A stretch of DNA of 64,000 bases from Wenzhouxiangella limi (GTDB lineage: Bacteria > Pseudomonadota > Gammaproteobacteria > Xanthomonadales > Wenzhouxiangellaceae), in the NCBI RefSeq assembly GCF_010499265.1, contig NZ_JAAGSC010000034.1:1-64000 (forward strand), written 5' to 3'. This document shows, piece after piece, positions 56,771 to 64,000 of the stretch; position 1 is the first letter of the stretch; every line of letters starts with the position of its first letter. A program made the position numbers and the translations under genes. The notes below the pieces were generated by a model, which was given only the letters and a program-made list of their open reading frames with translations, searched no databases and had not been told where the DNA came from.

Positions 56771-57195
56771 GCCTTTCTGGCCGCCAGCAGGGCTTCACCC
56801 TGATTGAGGTGATGGCCGCGTTTGTTGTCTTTTCGCTGCTGTTCGGCGTCACCCTGCAGATCCTGTCGACCTCGATGAGCAACACCCGCCGCGCCGGTGA
56901 TTACACCCAGGCCGCGCTGTGGGCGCAGTCGGTGCTCGACGTGGCCGGCCTGGAGAACATGCTCGAGCCGGGCACGACCTCGGGCCGTTTCGACGAGCGC
57001 TTCTCCTGGACGCTGGAGGTCAGCGAGGAACAGGTGTTCGACGACCGCGGGCTCGATCCGAACGAGCTGCCGGTGGCGCTGTACCACCTGCGCCTGGTGG
57101 TCGAGTGGGGCGAGAACCCCACCCGTGAGGCGGTCTTCGAGACCCTGCGCGGCGTCGACGTCAACTGGGAACAGCGGCAGCAGGACGGGGTGTAG
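56767..57195 (+). CDS. gspI: Minor pseudopilin GspI
   Basis: GspI forms the pseudopilus tip complex with GspJ and GspK. The 142-residue precursor has leader SLSGRQQ and the motif G|FTLIEVMAAFVVFSLLFGVTLQI, then a compact globular domain (ALYHLRLVVEWGE). The GTG at 56767 overlaps the gspH stop (GTGA), which fixes the start and implies coupling. Confidence 0.92.
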   Translation: MSLSGRQQGFTLIEVMAAFVVFSLLFGVTLQILSTSMSNTRRAGDYTQAALWAQSVLDVAGLENMLEPGTTSGRFDERFSWTLEVSEEQVFDDRGLDPNELPVALYHLRLVVEWGENPTREAVFETLRGVDVNWEQRQQDGV

Positions 57196-57199
57196 CCTG

Positions 57200-57907
57200 A
57201 TGCGGCGAACACACGGCTTTACCCTGATCGAGGTGATGCTGGCCATCACCCTGGTGGCGCTGATCATGGGCATGGCCTACGGCGGCTTTCGCGCCAGCAT
57301 TCGCGCGACCACCAGCGGCGAGGAGCGGATTGAGGAAACCAACCGCCTGCGCGTCACCCATCAATTCGTCCGCCGCCAGCTCAGCCAGGCCCGCTCCCTG
57401 ATCATCGAGCAGCCTGAGGATATGGAAGAAGGCGAACAGATTCGGTTTGAAGGCGAGGCCGAGCGCGTGCGCTTCGTCGCGCCCATGCCGGGTTACCTGA
57501 GCTATGGCGGGGCTTACGTGCAGGAGTTCAGCCTCGAGCGCGGCGAGGACGGCCTGGACCTGGTCTTTTACTTCGCCCTGCTCAACGGCTATCTGCCCGG
57601 CGATCTGGAAGACAGCGAAGGCGTCGTGTTGCTGGAAGGGCTGGAGGACGGCGGGTTTTTCTTCATGGATCTGGACGAAGAAGACCAGACGCCCTACTGG
57701 GCAGATTTCTGGGAAGAAACGGCGCGTCTGCCGTTGGCGGTTGGGCTCAATATTGATATGGGGCGTATCGATGGCCTGAACTGGCCGGAACTGGTCACGC
57801 CGGTGATGGTCGATAGCGGCGGCGCTGGCACCGGCGCGCGCGGCGAAGTTCGCAGAGGAGTTGAACTGCTGGGCGGGCGTCGTCGTGCGCCGCGAGCGAG
57901 GCAATGA
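57200..57907 (+). CDS. gspJ: Minor pseudopilin GspJ
   Basis: This is the second tip pseudopilin. The 235-residue precursor has the short leader MRRTHG and the motif FTLIEVMLAITLVALIMGM. A larger globular domain rich in Glu and Asp follows (LEDSEGVVLLEGLEDGGFFF), and the tail is basic. The ATG at 57200 lies 4 bases after the gspI stop; the stop overlaps the gspK ATG (ATGA). Confidence 0.93.
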   Translation: MRRTHGFTLIEVMLAITLVALIMGMAYGGFRASIRATTSGEERIEETNRLRVTHQFVRRQLSQARSLIIEQPEDMEEGEQIRFEGEAERVRFVAPMPGYLSYGGAYVQEFSLERGEDGLDLVFYFALLNGYLPGDLEDSEGVVLLEGLEDGGFFFMDLDEEDQTPYWADFWEETARLPLAVGLNIDMGRIDGLNWPELVTPVMVDSGGAGTGARGEVRRGVELLGGRRRAPRARQ

Positions 57908-58797
57908 GAAAGTTTTCGCAAACGCACTCGCAGGGTATCGCCCTGATTGTTGTCCTCTGGGTGCTGACTCTATTGACGATTGTCGTTGGGGTGTACGCTG
58001 TTCTGGCGCGCACTGAGGGTTTGCAGGCCCGCTACCTGTTTGACACCACGGCGGCCCGCTACGCGGCTGAAGCCGGCGTTCATCGAGCCGTTTTTGAGCT
58101 CCGAAATCCGGATATGGAGACCCGTTGGGTGGCAGACGGCAGGCCATATGGGCTCACATTCGGAGAAGCAGAAATCGAGATTCGGGTTGCAGACGAGACG
58201 GGCCGCGTCGATCTCAACAACGCCGAAGAGGAATTTCTGGCTGAACTGTTCATGGCCCAGGGTGTCGAGGAACAGGAAGCGATATTCATGGCCGCCGCGA
58301 TCGCCGACTGGCGCGATACCGATGACCTGATGCGAGTCTACGGCGCCGAGATCGATGAATACGTCGCGGCGGGTTATCCTTACGGGCCGGCCAACGAGCC
58401 GTTCGGCACCGTCGAGGAGCTGCAGCAGGTCATCGGCATGACCTATCCGCTGTTTCAGCAGGTCGAGCCGCTGCTGACCGTAGACGGCGGTGGCGAGGTC
58501 AATCCGGCGTTTGCGCCGGTCGAGGTGCTGGCGCTGCTGCCGGACATGGACCGGGAGCTGGCCGAGCTGTTTGTCGAGGAGCGCGAAATGGCTCACCCGG
58601 CCGACGTCAACGCGCTGATGATGCCAAACGGTCAGATGGTGAGTCTGCGCAGCCGCGGCCGGGCCTACCGCATTCGCTCGCGGGCCGAGCTGGACAACGG
58701 CGCCTGGACCGTGATCGAGGCGACCGTGGCCTTGGGCAATACCACGCGCGGCCGCCCGTTTCGGGTGCTGCGCTGGCAAGAACAGGTTGAGGAGTGA
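57904..58797 (+). CDS. gspK: Tip pseudopilin GspK
   Basis: GspK caps the pseudopilus. The 297-residue precursor has a class leader, then QG|IALIVVLWVLTLLTIVVGVYAV, lacking Glu at +5 as is normal for GspK. A large domain follows with the saposin-like helical insert (VDLNNAEEEFLAELFMAQG, IADWRDTDDL) and SRGRAYRIRSRAELDNG near the end. It is coupled to gspJ by a 4-base overlap. Confidence 0.94.
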   Translation: MRKFSQTHSQGIALIVVLWVLTLLTIVVGVYAVLARTEGLQARYLFDTTAARYAAEAGVHRAVFELRNPDMETRWVADGRPYGLTFGEAEIEIRVADETGRVDLNNAEEEFLAELFMAQGVEEQEAIFMAAAIADWRDTDDLMRVYGAEIDEYVAAGYPYGPANEPFGTVEELQQVIGMTYPLFQQVEPLLTVDGGGEVNPAFAPVEVLALLPDMDRELAELFVEEREMAHPADVNALMMPNGQMVSLRSRGRAYRIRSRAELDNGAWTVIEATVALGNTTRGRPFRVLRWQEQVEE

Positions 58798-59972
58798 TGG
58801 TCGAAAAGACCCAGTTCGACGACATCGTCAAAACGCTGCGGGCGCGCTACCTGGCCAGCCCGCTGGCGGCGTTTCTTGGCTGGTGGCGCAGCGAGCTGTC
58901 CGCGCTGATCCCCGCGCGCTGGCGCCGGCGCATGATCGCGCCGGTCCCGCGCCTGTGGCTGCTGACCGTGGACGAGGCGGGCACACTGGAGGTCTGGCGC
59001 GGCGGCGAGGTGCCCGAAAAACTGGATACCTTTGGCGCGGCTGAAGACCCGGGCCTGGTGCGCACGCGCTGGCAAAACCACCTGCACTCGTTTCAAGAGG
59101 GCGAGCCTGAGGTCGCCCTGCTGCTGCCGCCCGATTTGGTGCTGGAAGCGCCGGTCGACCTGCCGCTGGCGGTGGAGTCCAACCTCGACCAGGCGGTCAG
59201 CTACCAGCTCGACCAGCTCACGCCGTTTCGCGCCGACCAGGTCTGGCACGATTTCCGTGTTGTTGAGCGTGAGACCGACAGTGGCCGTCTGCGTCTGGAT
59301 ATGCGGCTTGTGCCTCGAAGTCGCCTGGAGGCGGTGCTGGACAGGATCGAGGCGATTGGAGTTCGGCTGCATCTTATGGACAGCGCGCGCCTGGATCCGG
59401 CCGCGGGGCGGGTGGCCGGCAAGGAAGGCTTCAACCTGCTGCCCGAATCCATGCAAAGCGGCTACGTCGACCGCCGCGCGCGGTTGAACTGGGCGCTGGG
59501 GCTGGCCGGCGTGCTGTTGCTGGCGCTGGTCATGGCCCAGTCGCTGTGGCTGCGCGAGCGCAGCAATGAGCAGTTGCGCGCCGAGCTGGATACGCTCAGA
59601 AGCCAGGCCGAGGAAGTCATGGCCCTGCAGCGCGAACTCGACGACGCGGTGGCCGCGGCGAACTTCCTGGCCGAGCATCGCCAGGCCCAGCCGGTGATGA
59701 TGAACGTGCTCGACGAAATCACCCGGGTGTTGCCCAACGACATGTGGCTGCAGCAGGTCCAGGTGCGCGACAGCGAGCTGATCATGACCGGCATGGCCAA
59801 TGGCTCGCAGCGACTGATCGAGCTGGTCAACGACTCTTACCTGTTCAGCGAGACCGAATTCCGGGGATCGGTCAGTATCGATCCCAACAGCGGCCAGGAG
59901 CGATTCAACCTCCGGGCCACAATCACCCCGTGGGGACTTCAGGATGCAGTGGCTGCCGGAACGCAAGAATAA
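58797..59972 (+). CDS. gspL: Type II secretion protein GspL, PilN-like C-terminus (XpsL type)
   Basis: GspL anchors the ATPase GspE to the inner membrane. The 391-residue protein has an actin-like cytoplasmic region (residues 1 to about 225), one membrane helix at about 231-250 (WALGLAGVLLLALVMAQSLW) and a coiled coil. The periplasmic domain then resembles PilN (VLDEITRVLPNDMWLQQVQV, ELIMTGMANGSQRLIELVN), as in Xanthomonas XpsL. The ATG at 58797 with GAGGAG just upstream is preferred over the overlapping GTG at 58794. It overlaps gspM by 29 bases. Confidence 0.9.
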   Translation: MVEKTQFDDIVKTLRARYLASPLAAFLGWWRSELSALIPARWRRRMIAPVPRLWLLTVDEAGTLEVWRGGEVPEKLDTFGAAEDPGLVRTRWQNHLHSFQEGEPEVALLLPPDLVLEAPVDLPLAVESNLDQAVSYQLDQLTPFRADQVWHDFRVVERETDSGRLRLDMRLVPRSRLEAVLDRIEAIGVRLHLMDSARLDPAAGRVAGKEGFNLLPESMQSGYVDRRARLNWALGLAGVLLLALVMAQSLWLRERSNEQLRAELDTLRSQAEEVMALQRELDDAVAAANFLAEHRQAQPVMMNVLDEITRVLPNDMWLQQVQVRDSELIMTGMANGSQRLIELVNDSYLFSETEFRGSVSIDPNSGQERFNLRATITPWGLQDAVAAGTQE

Positions 59973-60555
59973 TCGCCCGCTGGCCGTCGGCCTGCTGATC
60001 ATCGCCGCCATCCTGGTTTACATAGGCGGTTTTCACTGGTTCGTGGTCCGCCACGCCGAGTTGGCGTCAGAATCCGATCGGCTGGAGCAGCAGGCCGCGC
60101 GCTTCAAGGCGGCCGTGGCCCGCGAGCCCGATCTCCAGGCCCGGCTGGCGGAGTTGCGCGAGCAGCGCGCTGGCAACACTCTGTTTTTGCAGGAGAACGG
60201 CTTCAGCTCGGCGGCCGCCTCGCTGACACGGCAGCTGCGTGAGATCATCGACAGCGAGGCGCTGCAGCCGGAGTTTTGCACGGTGCAGGCGACCCAGAAC
60301 ATTCCTGATCAGGAGCCTGAGCGCTTTGAGCAGGTAACGGTCAATGTCCGCATGCAGTGTCCGCTGGACGATATCAGTCGGGTGCTCTACGCGCTGGAAG
60401 ACCGCGAGCCGCTGGTTTTCGTGGATAATCTCATGGTTCGCCAGCGCATCTCGGCAGATCGGGCCGGCCGTCGCGGGGCCGGCAGCTACGGTCGGGTGGA
60501 GATCAGCTTCAATATGTACGGATTCCTGACCGAGGCCGCATCGCGCAGTTCATGA
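59944..60555 (+). CDS. gspM: Type II secretion protein GspM
   Basis: GspM is a small bitopic inner membrane protein that pairs with GspL. The 203-residue protein has one helix at about 12-32 (LAVGLLIIAAILVYIGGFHWFVV), a coiled-coil segment (ASESDRLEQQAARFKAAVAR) and a ferredoxin-like periplasmic domain ending VRQRISADRAGRRGAGSYGR, VEISFNMYGF. It is the PilO-like GspM subtype. It overlaps both neighbours, so the operon is tightly coupled. Confidence 0.88.
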   Translation: MQWLPERKNNRPLAVGLLIIAAILVYIGGFHWFVVRHAELASESDRLEQQAARFKAAVAREPDLQARLAELREQRAGNTLFLQENGFSSAAASLTRQLREIIDSEALQPEFCTVQATQNIPDQEPERFEQVTVNVRMQCPLDDISRVLYALEDREPLVFVDNLMVRQRISADRAGRRGAGSYGRVEISFNMYGFLTEAASRSS

Positions 60556-61292
60556 TCGATACCCGCAACAACCTGCTCACCACTTTGCTTGCCGGCCTGA
60601 TCGGTCTGACCATACTGGTCGGGCTGGCGCTGTTCATGCTGTTGGGGCGGGTCAATCTGGAGCGTATCGCCCCCGAGGGTGAAACCCGCGTCCCCAGGGT
60701 GGCGGTCGCGTCGCCGGAAAAAGGGCTGGAAGCCTTCGACGAATACGGCGAGATTTACCGCCGGCCGGTGTTTTTCTCCGACCGGCGCCTGCCGGTGATC
60801 GCCATGGCGGAAGTGGAAGAAGAACCGGAAATCGAAGAAGAGATCGAGGAAGAAGAACCCATTCCCGACCTCAACGCAAGCGTGGCGGGCATCATCATCA
60901 CCCCCGATATGCGAATGGCCATGATCCGCGACCAGGAAGCCGACCGCACCGTACTGCTGCGCGAGGGCATGAGCCTGGAGGGCGAGCAGGCGGCCTGGAA
61001 ACTGGATCGCATCGACTCGCGCCTGGTCCAGTTCGTCTCTGTCGACGGCCAGAGCACGGGACTGGAACTTGAGATCAACACCCGTGGTCTGACCCGCCCG
61101 ACGCGCACGAGAAGTGATGCCGGAGAGGAGCCGCCCGCCGAACAGGAACAAGCGGAGGACCCCGAACAAGAGGAAGCCGACGCCGAGGCGCTGTCGCGGG
61201 CAGAAGAAATCCGTCGCCGCGTGGCCGAACGTCGCGCCGAACTCAGAGCGGAGGCCGAGCGCCGCGCCCGCGAACAACAGGATAAACAATGA
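60552..61292 (+). CDS. gspN: GspC/XpsN-like type II secretion inner membrane protein
   Basis: This 246-residue bitopic protein has a membrane helix at about 7-33, an acidic linker (about 88-104) and a PulC-type homology region at about 107-180 (LNASVAGIIITPDMRMAMI, VLLREGMSLEG, WKLDRIDSRLVQF). In GspC this domain docks onto the N0 domain of secretin GspD. A highly charged Glu/Arg tail replaces the PDZ domain of classical GspC. The position between gspM and gspD matches XpsN of Xanthomonas, which does the GspC job. The ATG overlaps the gspM stop; its own stop overlaps gspD. Confidence 0.82.
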   Translation: MIDTRNNLLTTLLAGLIGLTILVGLALFMLLGRVNLERIAPEGETRVPRVAVASPEKGLEAFDEYGEIYRRPVFFSDRRLPVIAMAEVEEEPEIEEEIEEEEPIPDLNASVAGIIITPDMRMAMIRDQEADRTVLLREGMSLEGEQAAWKLDRIDSRLVQFVSVDGQSTGLELEINTRGLTRPTRTRSDAGEEPPAEQEQAEDPEQEEADAEALSRAEEIRRRVAERRAELRAEAERRAREQQDKQ

Positions 61293-63460
61293 AGTTCCAA
61301 TTTCTTCCGTTTGCGACTGTCTTCCTGCTGGCCGCCTGCAGCAGCACGCCGCACAAGACCGTGCCCGAAGAAGGCGAACAGGTTCGGGTGACCGGAGACG
61401 CTGCACCCGTGGCCGTCGAGCCCGACGACGAGATTCTTCTGGGTGCCCCGGACGATGCCGATGAATCGTCGAGCGAGGCGGCCTTTTCCGAAAGCGAGCG
61501 CTTCCCTGGCTCGGGTCTGTTTATCGACGACTCCGTGACCCGACCCCGAGCCGAACCCCCCGGGGAAGACGGCGAGATCACCCTGAATTTCGAAGGCCAG
61601 GGCATCCAGGAGGTCGTCCAGGCTGTTCTCGGTCATCTGTTTCAGGAAAATTACACCATCGCCCCGGGGGTTTCCGGCGAGGTGACCTTCGCCACCGCCC
61701 GCCCGCTGACCCGTGAGCAAGTCATGCCGGTGCTCGAGATGCTGCTGCGCTGGAATGGAGCCACCCTGATCTGGCGCGAGGGCCGCTACCACGTCCTGCC
61801 GATTAACGAGGCAGTGCGCGGCAATCTGGTGCCGCGCTTCGATTCGGCCGAAAACGGCCGCGGCTACGAGGTCATGGTGGTGCCGCTGAGCTACATCGCG
61901 CCTAGCCAGATGGCCGAGGTGCTCGAGCCCTACGCCCGCGAGGACGGCGTGTTCAGGGCCGACAACGCCCGCAGCCTGCTGTTTCTGGCCGGCACGCCGT
62001 ACGAGTTGCGCAACTACCTGCAGATCATCGAGACCTTCGACGTCGACTGGCTCGCCGGCATGTCGGTGGGGATGTTCAGCCTGGAGCGCATCGAGGTCGC
62101 CGAGCTGCTGCCGGAGCTTGAAGCGGTGTTCGGCGAGGGCGGCGAGACGCCGCTGGCCGGCATGTTCCGATTCCTGCCGCTGGAGCGGCTCAACGCGCTC
62201 ATGGTAATCACCCCCAACGAGGAGTATCTGGACAAGGCCGAGCGCTGGATCCGCCGGCTGGACCGCTCCAGCCCCGAAGCGGGTTCCCGTCTGTACGTCT
62301 ATCGCGTCAAGAATCTGGAGGCCGACGTGCTGGCCGGCTACCTGGGCGATATTTTTGGCACCAGCGGCTCGCGCAGTGCCAATCAGCGCGCCGATCGCGG
62401 CGATCTGGCGCCGGGCATGGAGCCGGCCTCGGTCAGCAGCGTGGGTGAATTCCAGCGCTCGCGCGGCGAGCAGTCCGAGGGCGAGGACCAGCCGCGCGCC
62501 ACCGAGGGCGGTCTGGCCCTGGGCGATAACGAGGACGTCCGGGTCACCGCCGTGACCGAGACCAACTCTTTGCTGATCCAGTCCTCGCCCAGCCAGTACG
62601 ACGCCATTCTCTCGGCCATCCAGCGCCTGGACGAGGAGCCGCTGCAGGTGCTGGTTGAGGCCCAGGTGCTGATCGTGGAGCTGACCGACCAGTTGCGCTA
62701 CGGGGTCAGCTGGTTCCTGGCCAACGAGGGCCCGGAACAGGGCGGCCCGTCCCTGCCGGACGGTTTTGCGCCGTCGCGCGACCAGAACGCCCTGATCTTC
62801 GGCGCCGGGACCAACGTATTGGGCACCGTCACCCGGCGGGCGGTGGACCGGACCTTCGTGGCCGCCACCATTGACGCGCTGGAGACCGTCTCCAACGTCA
62901 GGACCATTTCCTCGCCCTCGCTGATGGTACGCAACAACTCAAGCGCCAACATCAACGTCGGCAACCAGCTGCCCGTCCAGTCGACCAGCTTTATCGGGGG
63001 GTCGGTGGGCAGCACCGGCAGCACCATCGGCAACGTCCAGTTCATCAGTACTGGCGTAACGCTGAATGTGACGCCCCGGGTCAACCCTGGCGGTCTGGTC
63101 TACCTGGAAATTCGCCAGGAAGTGTCCTCTCCGGGCGCGCCCGGCGTGGGTGACAATCCGACTGTCAATACCCGTTCAATCGAAACGGACGTGGCCGTGC
63201 AGTCCGGCCAGACCGTCATGCTCGGCGGACTGATCCAGGACGAAGAGACCGAATCGCGCTCCGGCGTGCCCGGCCTGCAGCGCATTCCCGGCCTGGGCGC
63301 GCTGTTCCGCCAGAGTCGCAACGACATGACCCGCACCGAGACGCTGGTCTTGATCACACCGTCGGTGATCGAGTCGACTGAGCGCTTGCAAGAGGTTTCG
63401 GATGAGATGACCCGCGAATTCCGCGGCCTGCGGCCGCTACGCGATCGGCGGCTCGACTGA
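61289..63460 (+). CDS. gspD: Type II secretion outer membrane secretin GspD (lipoprotein type)
   Basis: GspD forms the outer membrane channel. The 723-residue protein has a lipoprotein signal ending LLAAC (Cys at about residue 17), as in XpsD. After an acidic linker come the N0 domain (ITLNFEGQGIQEVVQAVLG), N1-N3 repeats (SYIAPSQMAEVLEPYA, ERLNALMVITPNEEYLDKAERWI read in part, TAVTETNSLLIQSSPSQYD), and the secretin barrel (VLVEAQVLIVELTDQLRYGV; SNVRTISSPSLMVRNNSSA; SGQTVMLGGLIQDEE; VPGLQRIPGLGALFR). It is the last gsp gene of the operon. Confidence 0.95.
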   Translation: MKFQFLPFATVFLLAACSSTPHKTVPEEGEQVRVTGDAAPVAVEPDDEILLGAPDDADESSSEAAFSESERFPGSGLFIDDSVTRPRAEPPGEDGEITLNFEGQGIQEVVQAVLGHLFQENYTIAPGVSGEVTFATARPLTREQVMPVLEMLLRWNGATLIWREGRYHVLPINEAVRGNLVPRFDSAENGRGYEVMVVPLSYIAPSQMAEVLEPYAREDGVFRADNARSLLFLAGTPYELRNYLQIIETFDVDWLAGMSVGMFSLERIEVAELLPELEAVFGEGGETPLAGMFRFLPLERLNALMVITPNEEYLDKAERWIRRLDRSSPEAGSRLYVYRVKNLEADVLAGYLGDIFGTSGSRSANQRADRGDLAPGMEPASVSSVGEFQRSRGEQSEGEDQPRATEGGLALGDNEDVRVTAVTETNSLLIQSSPSQYDAILSAIQRLDEEPLQVLVEAQVLIVELTDQLRYGVSWFLANEGPEQGGPSLPDGFAPSRDQNALIFGAGTNVLGTVTRRAVDRTFVAATIDALETVSNVRTISSPSLMVRNNSSANINVGNQLPVQSTSFIGGSVGSTGSTIGNVQFISTGVTLNVTPRVNPGGLVYLEIRQEVSSPGAPGVGDNPTVNTRSIETDVAVQSGQTVMLGGLIQDEETESRSGVPGLQRIPGLGALFRQSRNDMTRTETLVLITPSVIESTERLQEVSDEMTREFRGLRPLRDRRLD

Positions 63461-63498
63461 GAACCTATGAAATTTCACCTCCGAAGAACAGGAAATCC

Positions 63499-63906
63499 AT
63501 GAAAAACAAGCTATTGAAGATCCCGGTCGCGCTGGGGCTCGCCCTGGCGCTCAGCGCCTGCGGAGGCCCGGCCGAGCCCGAACAGACCCTTGAAGAGCGC
63601 GTCATGGCGCGCTGGCAGCACATGATCGAGCGGGATTTTGAGGCCGCGTGGGAGTACTACACGCCCGGATTCCAGCAGACAACTCCCCGGGAGGACTTCG
63701 CGGATGACATGGGTCGACGACCCATCCGCTGGCAGTCCAGTAATTTGATCCGCTCGGAATGTGAGAAAGAATCTTGCTCCGTTTGGGTGGAGGTCGAGTA
63801 CCAACCGGTTGGGGCGCCGGGGCCTCTCCGTGAGATGCGTCCGGTGCGGATCAACGAGGAAAGATGGCTGCAGATCGAAGGTCAATGGTGGTTTTCGCCC
63901 ACATGA
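63499..63906 (+). CDS. Small lipoprotein of unknown function after gspD
   Basis: This is a 135-residue protein with a lipoprotein signal ending LALSAC (Cys at about residue 21). The mature part begins with an acidic stretch and then MARWQHMIERDFEAAWEYY, which looks like the first helices of an NTF2/SnoaL-type fold. Short beta-rich segments and the Trp-rich end LQIEGQWWFSPT follow. The fold guess is weak. It lies 38 bases after gspD with AGGAA before the ATG, so it may be the last gene of the secretion operon. Whether it is a pilotin for the lipoprotein secretin is open; nothing in the sequence proves it. Confidence 0.78.
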   Translation: MKNKLLKIPVALGLALALSACGGPAEPEQTLEERVMARWQHMIERDFEAAWEYYTPGFQQTTPREDFADDMGRRPIRWQSSNLIRSECEKESCSVWVEVEYQPVGAPGPLREMRPVRINEERWLQIEGQWWFSPT

Positions 63907-63910
63907 TTGC

Positions 63911-63940
63911 TTTACATCGGCAGGTGATTTATCCTACAAT
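63911..63940 (+). promoter_or_regulatory. Good sigma-70-like promoter at the right edge
   Basis: TTTACA (63911-63916) and TACAAT (63935-63940) are 18 bases apart. An AGGGAG ribosome-binding-like site follows at 63962-63967. The gene it serves would begin near or after the window end. A TTG at 63970 opens a frame to the edge but is too close to AGGGAG and too short to support. Confidence 0.6.
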
Positions 63941-64000
63941 CTCCGGTGCAGGCTTAGGGTCAGGGAGAATTGATCCTGCCGCGCTTGATTACACAGAGCC

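Overview
This window is a gene-dense, clearly GC-rich gammaproteobacterial chromosome segment. Gene orders are those of the Xanthomonadales and nearby lineages: lpxD-fabZ-lpxA-lpxB behind bamA-skp, valS-holC-pepA divergent from lptF-lptG, xerD-dsbC, pyrG-kdsA-eno, and a type II secretion operon in the E-F-G-H-I-J-K-L-M-N-D order known from Xanthomonas xps. I would place it near Xanthomonadales or Wenzhouxiangellaceae. That placement is an inference from gene order and protein sequence, not from a tree. No rRNA, tRNA, CRISPR array, prophage or insertion sequence was seen.

Layout. 1-1.8 kb: the end of a NapC/NirT tetraheme cytochrome, a periplasmic glutathione peroxidase and mogA. 1.8-5.3 kb: ispA and bamD (minus), divergent from rluD-pgeF. 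5.4-10.4 kb: pyrG-kdsA, a repeat-bearing intergenic region, then eno-gcvT. 10.4-16.7 kb: a stand-alone asparaginase-type domain, a large secreted protein of unknown function, DUF2069-wrbA, yihY, a TlpA-like thioredoxin and acyP. 16.7-29.6 kb (minus): the envelope and translation cluster rpsB-tsf-pyrH-frr-uppS-cdsA-rseP-bamA-skp-lpxD-fabZ-lpxA-lpxB. 29.9-35.5 kb: trhO-mscS, proS, and pssA followed by a HolD-like gene and rimI. 35.6-43.0 kb (minus): a TonB-dependent receptor, then valS-holC-pepA. 43.1-48.2 kb: lptF-lptG, an RDD protein, a histone H1-like Lys/Ala repeat protein, xerD and dsbC. 48.3-52.7 kb: purL and a probable exosortase-H-associated membrane protein. 52.8-63.9 kb: a complete eleven-gene type II secretion operon ending in the lipoprotein secretin gspD and a small lipoprotein. 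A good promoter at the right edge points to a further gene outside the window.

Much of the segment builds the Gram-negative envelope: lipid A synthesis (lpxABD, fabZ, kdsA), LPS export (lptFG), beta-barrel assembly (bamA, bamD, skp, rseP), phospholipid synthesis (cdsA, pssA), undecaprenyl carrier synthesis (uppS, ispA), periplasmic disulfide chemistry (dsbC, TlpA-like) and protein export (gsp). Both small clamp-loader accessory subunits appear to be present: holC, and a divergent holD recognised mainly from its position and end motifs.

The most interesting pattern is negative. Three conserved neighbourhoods that in related bacteria carry methylerythritol-phosphate pathway genes all lack them here: dxs next to ispA, ispD/ispF after eno, and dxr between cdsA and rseP. 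The prenyltransferases ispA and uppS remain. This suggests a relocated pathway or a mevalonate-type replacement. Other notable points are a 10-bp-period inverted repeat between kdsA and eno, a long Lys/Ala/Pro/Glu tail on ribosomal protein S2, a GspE that has lost its zinc-binding cysteines, and an unrecognised 861-residue exported protein.
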